From Prunus persica (lineage: Eukaryota > Streptophyta > Magnoliopsida > Rosales > Rosaceae), in the NCBI RefSeq assembly GCF_000346465.2, contig NC_034012.1, forward strand, positions 24,133,811 to 24,197,810: 64,000 nucleotides of DNA, given 5' to 3'. Shown here in pieces: positions 43,583 through 57,400 of this stretch (position 1 is its first letter; every line of letters starts with the position of its first letter). The notes below the pieces were generated by a model, which was given only the letters and a program-made list of their open reading frames with translations, was not told the origin of the DNA and searched no databases. The position numbers and the translations under genes are program-made.

Positions 43583-44395
43583 TTTTCAATTGAGGGAGTT
43601 AATTTCTACAAGGATCATAGTTAACAGCTGAAAATCCAAAAAGAAATGTCCAAAGGCTACATATAAGTTTCCTTTAGGTTGCTCGACTTGGAAATTTCTC
43701 AACCCATATTTTCCCAAACTCTAGTTCGAATTAAGAATTTTAGATAATAATCCAAATTGCCAAAAATGCTGGATTGATTTGAGTTTTTTTTTTTTGTCAT
43801 GCTTGTCCAACGTACACCAAACTGCGTTAGTGTGGATTTTTTTGTCTTGGGGAGAAAAAAAAAAAGTTTGTCTGTATCAGTAGTTGACAACGACATTGAA
43901 AGGAAGAAAAGGTGGGGCTGGCTGGCTGAGGCTGACTGGCAGGTGAGAAAGAGAAACTGCTTTTCGCCATCTCTCTCCTGATTTCACAAAGTACAAATGA
44001 AATCCGATCCAATCCAACTGCTCAAAACACACAAGTAACAAAAAAAGTGTCTGTCTGTGAAGAAGCCCAACCCAACCTCATAAAATAAAAATATAAATAC
44101 ATTATAATAAATAAATAAAAATTACACTTTAGCGTGCGTTCTTCTTCAGAAAAAATCGATTCGAGGGTTTGCAATTGCTGCTGCAATTGGCCACATTTGT
44201 GCTCTAATAATATTTTTATGGCTTTGAAATCGAAATTGTAGAATGAGCGTCGCTCCGGCTCTAGCTCCCTCTTCCACTCCCAGCCCCAACCACTTGGCAA
44301 TTTTGGCTTCGGCGGCCTACTACTCTTCCTTCTTCCACTGTAAACTGTAAATTCAAAAATATAAAAAATATAAAAAATTAAAAAAATTATAGCAA
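43583..44395 (+). promoter_or_regulatory. Upstream region and leader of the NIPA gene
   Basis: No other gene lies here. A pyrimidine-rich, gene-start-like zone occupies 43900-44390. Within it a 35-codon upstream frame (44243-44350, beginning MSVAPALAPSSTPSP) ends 46 bases before the NIPA start. No clear TATA box position could be fixed. Confidence 0.45.
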
Positions 44396-47300
44396 ATGTA
44401 CTCGAGCAATTTGAAAGGCTTCATACTGGCTGTGGTCTCAAGCGCCTTCATCGGCTCCAGCTTCATCATCAAGAAGAAGGGTCTCAGGCGTGCCGGCGTC
44501 AATGGTCCTCGTGCAAGTAAGTTTCCTCGCTCGTTTCCCTTTTATTTGATCAATTTTTTTATATATCTATATATCAATTCTTTTCTTTCTTTTTCTAATT
44601 ATGATTTGATTATTTGATTAATTACTGATTTTTAATTTGTGAATTTTCTTCATTTTGTTTTCGTTTCGGTTTCATGGTAAATGCATAAAAAGGTGTCGGA
44701 GGATATGGGTATCTGTTGGAGCCCCTATGGTGGATAGGAATGATAACAAGTAAGTGACTTTTCTCTTCTGCTATTCATTTTATTTACCCCATTTGTTCTT
44801 CTGGTTCATTTAGTTTTAGGCTCTGTTTGTAATTTGAAGAGATTCAAGATTGTTATGCCATTTTTCACTTTCCCCAACTTGCCCCCAGCTATGCTAAGTT
44901 ATTGAAAATTTTATTTTCATAGGGGTTTAGTTTACTTCAGCCATTTCATTTCAGTAGGAAATTGGAATTTGCCATTCCTTTATTCATTACCCTTTTCCTC
45001 TGCTAGACGGACTTGAATGTTGAATGTTGATCATAATCGTAATTTTGGACAATTCACAGTGGTTGTTGGAGAGATAGCCAATTTTGTAGCATACATTTAC
45101 GCCCCTGCTGGGCTTGTGACGCCGCTTGGTGCATTGAGTATCATTGTTAGGTGCGCTTGATTTCCCAATTCTATTGCATATCTATAATATATATACATAC
45201 ATGTTTACATATCAATCATCAAATCTTATTTCTGACAAGTTGAACTGCCTATGAATATGCGTAGTGCTGTTTTAGCGCATTTCTTGTTAAAGGAGAAACT
45301 CCAGAAAATGGGAATGTTGGGGTGCCTTTTATGCATAGTGGGTTCGACTGTGATTGTACTCCATTCACCCAAAGAGCGTTCTCTCAGTTCTGTCGAAGAA
45401 ATCTGGGAGTTAGCAATACAACCTGGTATGCTGCTTAAAGGCTAATAAGTAATGGATGCTCCTCTCTCCGTCCTTCCTACTAATTTTTTCGCTTTCTCGC
45501 CTCCAGCATTTCTTTTGTATACAGCCTCGGTGGTAGCTGTAACGTTAGTCCTGATATTGTATTGTTCTCCCCGCTATGGACAAACCAATATACTGATTTA
45601 TATAGGAATCTGCTCTATGATAGGATCATTGACAGTAAGTTGTTCTACTGTTTGTTTCTGCAATGTGCATGAACTACCATACATCACTTTTGAATTGACA
45701 TTTTGTGGCGTTCTCATTTGTGATTAGTATTTCCATATTGCAGGTCATGAGTGTAAAAGCAATTGGCATTGCTATAAAACTCACATTAGAGGGTACAAAC
45801 CAGCTAAAATACTTCCAAACATGGATTTTTGGAATGGTTGCAGTTACCTGCATCATCACTCAATTGAATTATCTAAACATGGTTGGTATCTTGTTATGCA
45901 CTATTCTAATGCAACAGGAGAGCTTTGTGTAATTTTCGTTTCTATTTCTTTAGTACTTGTTTCCTCGATAATTATCCATCTGTCGTTTTCTCTTAATTTT
46001 GAATTTTGGATTCTGTTTATAAAAAATAAAAATAAAAATCTGAGAGGGTAATATTTGAACATGAAATATTAGAAGACTGTTGAATGTTGTTCAGATTATT
46101 ACCAAATGTTTACTTCTTCAAAAATCTATGTAGAAGCCAAAGTTCTGCTTCAAATCCCTCTTCCACCATACTTTTAATCTAATTTTTGTTGGAATTGTAG
46201 AGTTTGGTGAAAATGGAATTATTTTATTCTTCTCTCATAGAGCTGTTAAAACTGATTTACAAGTGTTTCTAACAAGGCTAGGAAAAACAAGGAAGGGAAG
46301 TTATCACAAAGTCAACTGTTACCACTAATTACAGCCTAGTTACAGCTGTACACACTAACAAAAATTTACCCAGATATCCCCTGAAAAAACCGAGTTACTG
46401 TTAATAAGGTCCTGCTTTATTTTAGCGATAACCTTTAAAATAAGTCCCCTTGGCTGTTCTCTTCAACCTTAACCTTCAAATTATAAATACAATTTTAAGT
46501 AACAAAGGTTGTTTAGGAAAGCTAATATGAGCTTGTTTATTCCAGCGCGATTTTATTGTTTTATTTTGTGAAAGGCACAAGTTTTGTTTGTTGAGGGAAG
46601 AATGGGGAAGTTTAGAGAGGTGTCGTGTAATGGCTGTGTTTTGGGTAGTTTGATTGGAAAATAATAGGAGGATATTTGATAGCTTTAGGGGAGAGGAGGG
46701 GGAGATGTTGTGGGATAATTTAGTTTTTGGACATCCGTTATGGCAGTATGGATGGAGGGCTGCTTTTATTAAAGGGAAGTTATATTATGGTAATGTGATT
46801 TCTCTATAATAGTTTTATAATTTAGGCTCTGTATACAGTGGGCAACTTGTCAGCTGCATTGCACTTTTACATATTAATTAATAAAATCTTGTTTCTCATG
46901 AAAGAACAGTAGTCTAAGCAGAAAATATTCTCCATCAGATTGGTAATTAAAGCAATCTGTCCTACGTCCAATTAGATGAACATTTTCTAATATTTTATAT
47001 TTTGTGAGCATGTGCATGTATGAAGTGCTGCATTCAATACCCGTATAAATACCTTAATTATATTTTCTGTTTTGGTCAGAAATGTGTGAACTTTTTAGCT
47101 GGTTTCTCACTCTGGTGTGGTTGCAGGCATTGGATACTTTCAACACAGCAATTGTTTCTCCTATCTATTATGCTATGTTCACCTCTTTTACAATATTTGC
47201 CAGTGCAATAATGTTTAAGGTATCATCACGTGAACATGTTGTGTTTGTGTGTGAGTGTTTGTTATAAATCTAATGTATGTAATCTTTTGGTAGGATTATT

Positions 47301-50300
47301 CTGGTCAAAGCGTGACCAGCATAGCGTCAGAACTTTGCGGGTTCATCACTGTGTTATCTGGGACTGCTATATTGCATAGTACACGAGAGCCAGATCCACC
47401 TTTAATTACAGGTTTGTATGTTGTGCATCAGACTGCATGTCTTTTTGAAGATTTATGTGTGTTAAAATGGCAGTGGCCTGCATGTCTTTTTAAAGATTAT
47501 GTGTGTTAAAATGGCTGTTGCTTGATATATGATGCATAAGCCTTATTGACTTCTGTTTGTTGGTCCAAAGGCCTTCATAACAGGGATTTCTGTACCCCCT
47601 TTGAAACCTTTTCCCATTGTACGGGTTTGAATCTTGAAATCATAAGCCAATTAGCTAAAAAACAATTGAAGTATTCAACATAAAAGCTTAAGCTGTTAAG
47701 TGGAGAGACTCAATAGGGTATATATAGCTTTGTTAGACGCTTAGCCCATCAATTTGGGGCTAGTGCTCAATAAGGCTGTATTTCATATAACACAGTATTT
47801 CAGACTTGAGAGACTTCATTACGTTTGCAGGACTATACCACTAGTCCATAGGGCTATTGACTCAACAATACAGTTAATATTTACTAATAGTTAGCTATTA
47901 TTAAAGGACAATGAATGCATAGTTGAATATTAAAAGATGGCGGGGGATTATGTTCTGAAGTATTTTTCTTGAAATTTGATTAACAATAAATATTATATGG
48001 AGAGGCCCATTGGAAAATTATTAAAATGAAGATGTGCATTGCCTAAGGGCTTAACCTATATTTTTTTAAACCCAAAATCTACACAGCACAGTAAAGAACC
48101 TGTGGATGAAAGGATTACAGAAAAAATTATCCAAGAAGTAAATACTGAGAGGTTCCAATTTGGAGTCTGAGGGAATCGTGGGGATTTCAAACAAAAGAGA
48201 TCAAAACTAGGAGATTCCTCCATCGAGTCCGATAATGAGATAGTCTGGTATCAAGGAAGTTGGAAGCTGGTGCGGGGTTGGGGAGTTGGATGTTGAAAGG
48301 GAAGTTGTGCAACTGAGTTTGAAGCTAGTGATTCTGTCCTGGATGGTTGGGACAGCAGTCTAGATTGGGATCGAGAGGCATTTGAAAGCTCGGAGGGTGA
48401 GAACTCTTTGGAATCTGAAGGTAGCAAAGCTCGTTCCAGTGGCCTTAATGGTTGCAGGAAGCTAGTTTAGAAGATTTTTTGACTGGACAGGATCTTCACA
48501 GAATCACGGCCTGTCAAAGAAAAGATTAGATGGTATGCCCCCAACCTTAAACATTTATCCAATTCCTATCTGCCTTCCTCTTCCTTGCGAGTGGATCTCT
48601 TAAACTTAAGAGTGGGGGGAGTGGAGGGTGTGGGCAAATTTTTTTCTACGCCAAAATGTCCCAGTATGTCCCTGTGAAGTGTTAGTCTGAAAGGAAATTG
48701 AATGGATCTTGCTCACCACAACAGCAAATGCATTTGTGTAAAGTTATTAGGCCATGGTCTGTGGATAAACACAGACAGATTTGTCAAGGATTCTACTCCA
48801 AACAAAACTTTGGCTTTAGAGAGGGCTGATGGTGTGTTGGAAGAAAATAAAATTTCTAAGAAGTTGAATGGGGAAAAAAGGTAAGAAAGATGGGGAGTTG
48901 GACGCTACCCAGGAAGTGGATAGGATGTTTGATCAAGAGTTGATTTCTCATTAAAAGAAATGGAAGAGAGTGAACAGTGGGAAAAGGAAGAAGGGTAGGA
49001 AACAGTTATAGAGCCTAAAGAATTTGCATTCTGGAGTTCCAATGGGATGAGCAGTGTGAAGGGGAGAGGGACGAAGGAATCAATTTGTCGTGAGTATGAT
49101 TAGTCAGGATCTGGGTAGTGGTATGAAAAGGATGCAATTATGGAGATTTTCATAAAAATGGGTTCACGCGTAGTTATCTTGCAATAAACAGAGGGAAATT
49201 GGAATTGGTAAAAGGATCAGTGCATCTGGAGGTCTAGCTTTCAAGGATTGGTGTTCTGAGATTTTTCAGTTTCAATTATAGTTGGATTTTCTAATGCTGG
49301 GGATTGTTGGCGCGCCTCAAGGTACTTTTCAAGGCATGGCAGAGGCAAAATGCCTCAGGTTGTCCACTCTTCGACGAAATGCTCCAAAGTCGTAAGCCTT
49401 TCTCCTGAAGGGTGCCGCCTTCTTCACGATAGGGCAAGAGGCTGATTCCTCTTGGGAAGACCCTTTATATCCTCTTCATCCCTCCCGATAAACGCTAAAG
49501 CAATTCTGAATCTAAACTAAAATAACACCTCTGGAACCCTTAGCCCTGAACAACCCTCTGTCTTGGAGGCAGTTTTGGCAGCAACTCAGTGGCTATAGGG
49601 AACTTTTGGCAGATCTAAGGAGCTTTGTTGTGTTGTTGGCAGGTCTAAGGTTTTGGTGGTGTTATCAACTGGTTGAAGAGCCAGATGCAAAAGAAAGTAA
49701 TGAGGGAGAGGATGAAGAGTTTCTTCGAGAGTGGAGATATTATTTAGTTGAACATAACATCACTCCTGCTCTTGCACCCCAAAAAAAAAAAAAAAAAAAA
49801 AAGGGCGCTCTGCCCTTTCTTCAAACACCATTTACCGTATCAGTTACTTAACCAACAAAACTTTAGTGGAACCCCAAAACATGAAATGTACAAAGTTTGC
49901 TTCTAAAACAAGATTCAGTTCTTGGGCATCTCTTTTGAATCCAAGTAGTTTCCTACCTAACAAGTGAGAAAATAATTGGCCAATGCTGGGTCCTGACCAG
50001 TAAGGAGGAACTTCCTCTGTATAGTTAATGTGGCATATATTGATTGGAATAAATTGGTGAAAGTGCTGAGGCCCACCTCATCAAATTACTTTTATCAGTA
50101 ATATGATGCCCCGCACTTTCATCAATTTATGTGCCAGGTTAATGGTGAGGACACCTCCTCACCAATCAGGAGCAATGTTTTCAAAGGCGTTTCCCAGGCA
50201 TGACTTGAGTGCACCTCAAAGTGAGGCGAGACCCTATTGCCTGAGGTATTAGGGTGTTTAAGAATTTGCCAAAAGGGCTGTAGTGTTATTCAAGAAGGCA

Positions 50301-51105
50301 TACGCTCGGGGTAAAGGGCAAGCCACAAACTCTCTGAGGCACCTCTGCATATCTGCTTCCTGCAGATCCTCTTCTATTACTTATATCAGGGGATGATCTT
50401 TTTAGAATTTTAGATTTCTTCTTCAGATTATCTGGCATTTTGTTTTCTGCCGTTGTCTTCTTAGGTTTGGAGTTTCTGGGTGGTCTGTCAGTTTGCCATA
50501 TTTTCTGTACTCTGTTTACCACCATGTCTTGTGGCTTCAAACTTGTTCTGTTCACATATACTGATAAAACAGTAGAACCATCTTCTTTGACATCCTTATT
50601 TCCGAAATAGTAGAGCCATCTAATTTCATGGCTTATTTCCTAGCACCCATTACCTAACTTGAGGTTCACTAACAAACCTTATAGAAAAAGACAGTATTTA
50701 ATAAGATGGGATAAAGACTCCTAATACTATTGGACTTTTGATAAAACTAGATTTTTCGAGGTATCTTCATACTATACTTCTAATGATATCTTCATACTAT
50801 ATGTTGATCAGGTGTTCATCATTCTTCAAAATTAATTTTTTACCTGATGGCTGGCTAGATTTTTTTATAAGGATTTATGCTTGAGATGAAATTATGTAGG
50901 CCTCAATTATATTTGCGGTACTTCTGTCTTTAATCCTGTAAATTATTTTTACATTTGTCTTGAATTGGAACATGCAGATTTGTACACACCATTGTCTCCG
51001 AAGGTATCATGGTACATCCAAAGTAATGGGGAATGGAAGCAGAAGGATGAGGATGGTTCAACGCCTAATTTCATCACAATTCTTCGGCCAGACTACTTCA
51101 AGTAA
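44396..51105 (+). CDS. NIPA-type magnesium transporter
   Basis: Nine exons join without a stop into 344 codons: 44396-44516, 44693-44749, 45060-45150, 45265-45425, 45507-45634, 45744-45881, 47127-47219, 47294-47411, 50978-51105. All junctions are GT-AG with matching phases. The protein is a DUF803/NIPA family member: LKGFILAVVSSAFIGSSFII, KKKGLRRAG, LEPLWWIGM, GEIANFVAYIYAPAGLVTPL, GALSIIV, LHSPKERS, SVKAIGIAIKLTLEG and ALDTFNTAIVSPIYYA. About nine hydrophobic segments are expected. The family carries Mg2+ across plasma or endosomal membranes. The length fits plant members. The last exon encodes a hydrophilic tail and follows a 3.6-kb intron. Introns 6 and 8 hold old repeats. Transport itself is inferred from family. 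Confidence 0.9.
46570..46800 (+). pseudogene. LINE 3'-end fragment in NIPA intron 6
   Basis: A stretch near 46632-46730 reads LENNRRIFDSFRGEEGEMLW, which matches the C-terminal pattern of plant L1-type ORF2 (ERNRRIF, then WD). A stop precedes it and no other ORF2 part is adjacent. Confidence 0.55.
47412..50977. other. Large NIPA intron 8 with decayed repeats
   Basis: 3.57 kb. An A-run lies at 49782-49802. Purine-rich text with scattered short frames (48090-49290) might be a decayed LINE 5' part, but no domain is clear. Two phrases with 'gcctcaaggtac...ggcatg...tgcctcagg' (about 49310-49360) and 'aggcgtttcccaggcatgac...tgcctgagg' (about 50180-50245) look like copies of a dispersed repeat. No gene was seen. 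Confidence 0.4.
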
Positions 51106-51769
51106 TGGAATATGCTTGAGACACTAACTTCTTGGTGGCAGCTCATGATTTCAGTGTCCAAAGGTCACCCAAATTTCATCACATTTTTACAGCTTGAAAA
51201 CAAGAGGGATGCTTCGGACTCTGAAATTTCTCACGAATGCAAAAATCAAGCAATGCCATTCTGCCGATATTTTTTCTGCCGTACTATTCAAATTTTGAGT
51301 GACGTATTGTGCAATTGTCAAATAGCAATAGTTATAGGGAGTGAGTTCTTCATTTTTCATTTTTGTAGACAAGGATCCATCTTTAGATGATCCATATCCG
51401 GCTTATAGCTTTGTAATTTGATTTAATTGGTTTATGTAATTTAATTCAATCGATTTGCTTAGCATTTATAGTTGAGGCAGCAACTAGATGTTCTTTTTAA
51501 ATGATCATTCACCCTTAACACCAAGGGTGGAAAGCAAAAGCGGATTTGAAAATTTGTAACATCTTTGACCTTACTAATCTTGCTATTCAGATACATACAA
51601 GTTTGGCATATTATTGTGGAGATCTTTCAAGAACAGGGTACTGGCATAGTCAAAGGTGGATGAAGGGGGTTAAGTTCTTCACTTGAGACCAATCAGTGTT
51701 TGCAATACCTTAGATAAAGGTTATTTCTAAAATCATTGTGGGAAGACTCAGACCTTTGATGTGCAAGTA

Positions 51770-52420
51770 GGTTAGCCTAAACCAGGTTATTTTTGTGCCC
51801 GGTAAGACAAATATTTGACAACATTTTAATTGCTCAAGAAGTGTTTCACAGATTTCAAATAGCAAAAGCCAAAACTGGATATGTTGCTGGGAAAATTGAT
51901 CTGTCCAAGGCCTATGACAGACTAGAATGATCTTTCATTGGGCAAACGCGTTGTGTGAAGAATGTTGCTCGTAAAATCATTGTGAAAGGGGAGGTTACTG
52001 ATGGTTTTCAGCCTCAAAGTGTTAGGCAAGGTGACATTAGTCGAAAGCTGTCATAGCTGCTAGATAACAATGATTTTATTCTTTACAGATATTCATAAGA
52101 CTCCTTTAACAACAATGATTTCTGCTCAGAAGACTCAGACCTCTTATCTTCTCCCATTTGTTCTTTACAGATGATTTGATTCTTTTTAGTGAGGCTTCTG
52201 AGCAGAAAAGCTTACCTTTAATCCAATCTGTCACTTCATCCTTTCCTTTACTACATTATATATAATATGCTTATTGCTAAGCTTCCTTGTGGTAAGGCTA
52301 TATGTGTGAGGAGCTTGATAAGGTTAACATGAATTTCTTTTGGGGAAGCAGTGAGAGTCAACATAAAATTCATTTGGTTAAGTATTGTTTGGGCAAATGT
52401 AAGTTAGGCTAGTTGGTTAA
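51770..52420 (+). pseudogene. LINE reverse transcriptase remnant
   Basis: Frames near 51795-52050 read FVPGR, NILIAQEVFHRFQIAKAK, GYVAGKIDLSKAYDRLE and FQPQSVRQGD. Near 52160 FTDDLILFSEAS is a FADDL-type active-site block with Ala replaced by Thr. Several stops and frame changes intervene and part of the domain is missing. It lies between the two convergent host genes and is an inactive L1-type fragment. Confidence 0.75.
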
Positions 52421-52429
52421 GGGAGTGTG

Positions 52430-54090
52430 CCCGCCCATCCCTCTATTGGTATTGGATAAAGAATTTCTCTACAAACATTGGTATTGGAGAGAGAGTTTTA
52501 TACAACGATTTCAATTCTCATCCATCAAATCAAATATCATCCAAAGATCACGAATTTAGAGCGTTTTATGGATTAGTCATCTCTATTTTACGCCCATAGT
52601 ATTTAGATTCAGAACGGAGTTAATATATTGAGAGAAATTTGAACCCAAAGTAGTCTTTCCGAGCACAAAAACCCCACCCCAACAAAAAAAAAAGAAGCCC
52701 CATATAGGTACCCTTCCCTTCCCTTGGTCACCACCAAACCCAGCATGACTTAGTTGTACAACCCATGCAACAGCAGTTACCAAATTTATGTAATGTAAAC
52801 ATATTATGTAGTAATGATTTTCATACTCCACTCCCTCCTTTCCATGTGCAGAGAAAAACTTACGTGGGGTTGTTCATGTCACGTGACAGTATTAAGTACC
52901 ATATTAATCAATTTAAAGATGACATATATTCATATTAATGACTAATTTTTATTTCTTATAAACACATGCCTTTTCTTTTATAACTAGATTGTTTCACCAC
53001 TCAACATTACTATCATGTAGAACTGTAAACGGATCGGATTCGGATCAGATATACCTCAATCCAAATATGTATTCATTTATAATCAAATTATCGAATTGAA
53101 CCTATCAATCCATATCCGTTACGCATCGAATTCGAACAAGTCTAATATCATGTGGTATGAATAATCCTATAAAATAAAATAAAATATTCTCCCATATACA
53201 TACATGATACATACTAAGCCCCAAAAATACAAGTTATAACTTAAAGTGAATGGTTAACCTCTAAAGAAGTGAGTGGGTCCCCAAAATACAACTTTACTCG
53301 GTGCAGATACAAGATTAAAAATATTATTTTATAATGTGCAAAGCAAAATGTGTTATTGAAATAATAACTTTTCATGCATAGAGTAGCAAAGATCTAGTAT
53401 GATGAGAAGTCTTTTTTTCTTTTTCTTTTTTATAACGATGAGAATGAGAATTCTAAGTCGCACAAGTGAAAGCACGTCGCATTAATTATGTCACATTCTG
53501 TAGAGCCACAAGTTCAATACATCTTGCCATAAGACCACAAGAAAAACAAGAGATTTAAAAAACGCTTGTGCCTTAGAAACTGTGTTGAATTGGGTTAGGT
53601 TTCTTGAATTTTTTTTTTTTTTTTTTGGGGTAAAAGGGTTAGGTTTCTTGATTATACATCTGACTGATGTTATTATTTTGTTATATTTTTTAAATTTCTT
53701 TCTTTTTAAAAGTCATTTTGGTGGTTTCACTCCAAACATACTACAAAAAAAAAGAAGTATATTTAGAAAATAACAAATACGTAAAATTTCATTTATTAAA
53801 ATAGTACAATCCAGTCCTGCACTAGACACATGGTACAACTCATTCGAGCTTCTAATAAGAAATATGATACAACACCAAAGGACACAATTGTACACAAAAC
53901 AATACTAGTACAATTCCATATGATACGGTATAATCTGATTAAAACAGTAGAGTCCAATTTGACATACCATATATGCCTTAATTGGTTCTGAGGACATGAA
54001 CAGCTAAACCCTATTCCCTGTCTACCGATTTGCTACTTTGAGCATGTTGCGCATAGGTGGTCCAGGATGAGGCATTAAAACAGATTGAAT
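52430..54090. other. Intergenic region between convergent genes
   Basis: AT-rich with a T-run at 53608-53625 and a GGATCGGATTCGGATC-type short repeat near 53034. No exon was recognised. The poly(A) regions of both flanking genes should fall in 51.1-54.4 kb, but no signal is clear enough to place. Confidence 0.4.
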
Positions 54091-54354
54091 CTAGCCTCTG
54101 TGCAATCCATCAAAACCTAGGAAACTTTGTTGGGAAACAAAAGCAGATAGTGGGAGTGGGAGATATGTGACAGAACTTTCGCAACCAATCGTATTTTTGG
54201 TTGGAATGGCAGTGAGGTCAGCTGAGCCGTAAAGAACATTATTATTACCTGAACTTGAAGGAACCATGGGAGTTTGATAAGAAACTAGTGGAGTATGCTG
54301 GGCAATTACATTGCACAAGGCGTCTACTATCGTGCTGCCCATGGGAGCAACCAT
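54091..54354 (-). other. Out-of-frame C-terminal tail candidate of the nucleotidyltransferase
   Basis: An 87-codon minus-strand frame (MVAPMGSTIVDALCNVIAQH...) starts 69 bases past the nucleotidyltransferase stop, in another frame. The same frame extends upstream to a TGA near 54387. Its low-complexity Pro/Ser/Thr composition would suit a disordered tail. It may be a former coding tail cut off by a frameshift, an alternative terminal exon, or chance. Confidence 0.3.
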
Positions 54355-54422
54355 GGGAATTTGACCCGCAACTAGAGGAGCATTTCAATTCCCTGTTACT
54401 TCACCATTTCCTCCCAAACCAA

Positions 54423-57400
54423 CTAGTTGTGCTCTTCCACCCCAGCCATTGGCTTGTTCTCTTCCTTTCCCTTCTTCCAGTTTCCGTGCTGTTTCCAACC
54501 TTGAGTTTGCTGTCCTCCTCTCCAACCTTCCCCTTGCTGTTTTTCTTTCAATCCTTTACTTACCCGCATCCTCTTGGTCTGGTGACCGTTGAGGGGAACA
54601 GGAAGATTAGCTTTACTTTCATCGTTACTTTCGGTATCAATTTGCCTCGGAACAATAGATACTGAATCCGACCCAAACAAAAGATCAACTAACTGGTGTC
54701 CCTGAATATGGCCATCAGAAAAGGATAAAAGGTGACAAAGAGAAGAATGAATACATCCATAAATCTCTTTAAACTGTTCTCTTCCTACTGCCCTTGCTAC
54801 ATTTTGAGACAGGTCTGTGAAATCCTCAACCTGTTGGAAGATGTAGTTAATACACATTCAACACAATGTGCAACAACATAACCTAGATTTAGATTTGGTT
54901 TCCAAGGAAATTACACTTATATATGGAGTATCCCATAATTTTGATGTCCAAGATCCTTGATACAGGCTTGCACATAGACCTTTCTGCCAAAGATTTTCAA
55001 CCGATGCCACCTGCAGAGCAGCAAGCAATATCATAAACTTCAGTTCAGAGAACAAATCAGCTTAATTGTATGATCATCATATCTTCCCTTTGACAATCAA
55101 ATTGTCACATTAAAATATCCATCATTTTTCTAAATTTCAAGTTTTCCACAGATGAAAAGTGCAGTTACCTTGACTAACAGGGTAATGAAAAGATCTGCCA
55201 GGGATTCTTTATTGCCTTTTCCGTACTCCGAATAATTCTTCACTCTCTTCACCACAATTACAGGATCTGTTCCATCTGCAACATGCCAAGGCAACTAAAC
55301 TGTAAAAAATGAAGTGATGCCTACCACTGTTTCTAATTAACAACTTCGAAACCAGAAGGGCCATACTATAACTGAATGTTGAAACAAGCAAATGGGGAAG
55401 AACTACTTTATGTTCGGGTCCCCAAAAACAATAAAAACATGATCAACTTACTAATGAATCCTTTGGATATGTGTTGAATTCATTTGACAACGGTTGTTGG
55501 CTTCATGTGCTTTAGTTTGGCTTCATCATATTTACCTTTCCATTATTCCCAAAACCTCATATTGTTAAGATGTGGGCCAACAATTATTGTACATCTAACC
55601 CCTAACGTGTGGGTCTCTTGCTACTCCTAGAGCTGAACCTGCGGAATTCAATTTAATATTTGGTGTTGCAATTGTAGTGATTCACACTTAACGCTGTTAA
55701 GATGCGGGCCAACAATTATTTTATATTCTAAGACAACATTTAACACTCAAAATTTTAACCAAGCATTTGCCTTCCCTTTTTTCCCTGATAAAACCAAAGA
55801 CATGAACTTTTATGCCAAAGTCTCTTTGCTTTTAAGTTACTTATGCCATCTTGTGTTACTAATCCACTAAAATTTTCTTCTTTTTTCTCTTCTTATATCT
55901 CCTTTTACTTGTTCATATAAAAAGTAATGGAGAGAGTCAAAACATTATCATCATGAACCCTGATGATAAAAATGATAACTATTTCATTGTAAGTTCTGTA
56001 CCTTCAAATCCACTACTTTCAGTTCTTCATTCTTATAAAAGAAGAACAAATCCTTGTTGCCACATCACTGTGTCATTTAGAATTTACAGCCAACTTTGTC
56101 AGCCAAATGAAGGAGGTTGTGACTACTACACGTACAAGCTACTTAGCAATGAATTAGTAGGCAAAACCCAATTAATTTTCAGAAAAATTCCAGCTCTTTG
56201 TTATATAAATTACGGAAAGATTATGTCAAACGAGACCATATAAATTCTAGTAGTGGAAGTTAAAATATCTTCCTTTGAAAAAATATCAGTCTAAGATTTG
56301 GACCAAATCACTTGATTACCAAGTTCTATCATTATCTAGCTTTTACAGAGGCTCCCCAGAGTTATCACCTTCAAACAAAGTACAAAATGGAGGTATTATT
56401 GGCGGATCTCGAGTCTGCAGGAAGTTTAAAGAAAATAAACATTAACTAGAAATGATATATACATGGACATCTTATGAATCATCCCTTCAGAAAGGAATCC
56501 CTAGATACTGAATATGATAAAAAGTGCCAAGAAAAAGGGTGAGACGTAGGACAGCGAAGGAATTTATTTAGACAGGAAACGAAATTTCATTAAATGGAAA
56601 AATAATTACAATATGGTGGACAAGATATCCAGTGAGACTAAATATCTAAAAACCGGCTTATGCCATTAACACTACCACATACAACAATAAATATTGAACA
56701 TCCAATATAACAGTACAATAAAAATAAAGAACAGCACCATTCCAATCAGACAATACTTTTTAAAAAAGGACTACCCCAACCTCTGAAGAAACTTATGCCC
56801 ATAATGATTCCCAAAAGCAAACTCTCCGCAACAAGTGGTCCAGCTCCTCACCCCTCAAACCCTAAAAAATTCCTTTTGTTTCCCTCCATTCAAATTACCC
56901 AAAAGATAGCCAACATTACACACCTCCCTACCGCAAGGCCTCTTTTCCACCCTCCAAATTGTGCTTCTCATGCAACAATGCCACACATTCACCTAGAAGG
57001 ACCCCACACAGCTTTCTCCCAAAACAGCCATAGCCAAAGAGCTAATGCTATTGCACAATGCAGACATATGATTCAAACTCTCAACCCCTCCTTTGCAAAT
57101 CACACACCATGTAGGGGAAAGAAAAACAAGTCTTCTCCAGTCAAGCATATCACACGTATTAACCTTTCCATGAACAATAATCCAAACTAACATCCACACC
57201 TTAGGAGGAAATGAAAGTGAGGAACATCATATTTCTAGACAATGCCTTAAGGAATGGCGGAGGGCGAGTAGACACAAGATTGGGAAGGTTACAACATATA
57301 AACTTCTGAGCAAATTTGATGAGGACATCTTTGTCAAACCCATTAGGGTTTACAAACGAAAGAGATGAAAGAGGGAATTCTTAATTAGTTTCCTAATTTA

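Noticed and set aside
53020..53120. Possible small repeat with GGATCGGATTCGG
   Set aside because: No ends, copies or duplication could be found within the window, so it is not annotated as an element.
56795..57190. 131-codon plus-strand frame
   Set aside because: Antisense of the LINE zf-RVT fragment on the minus strand. It has no family pattern of its own.
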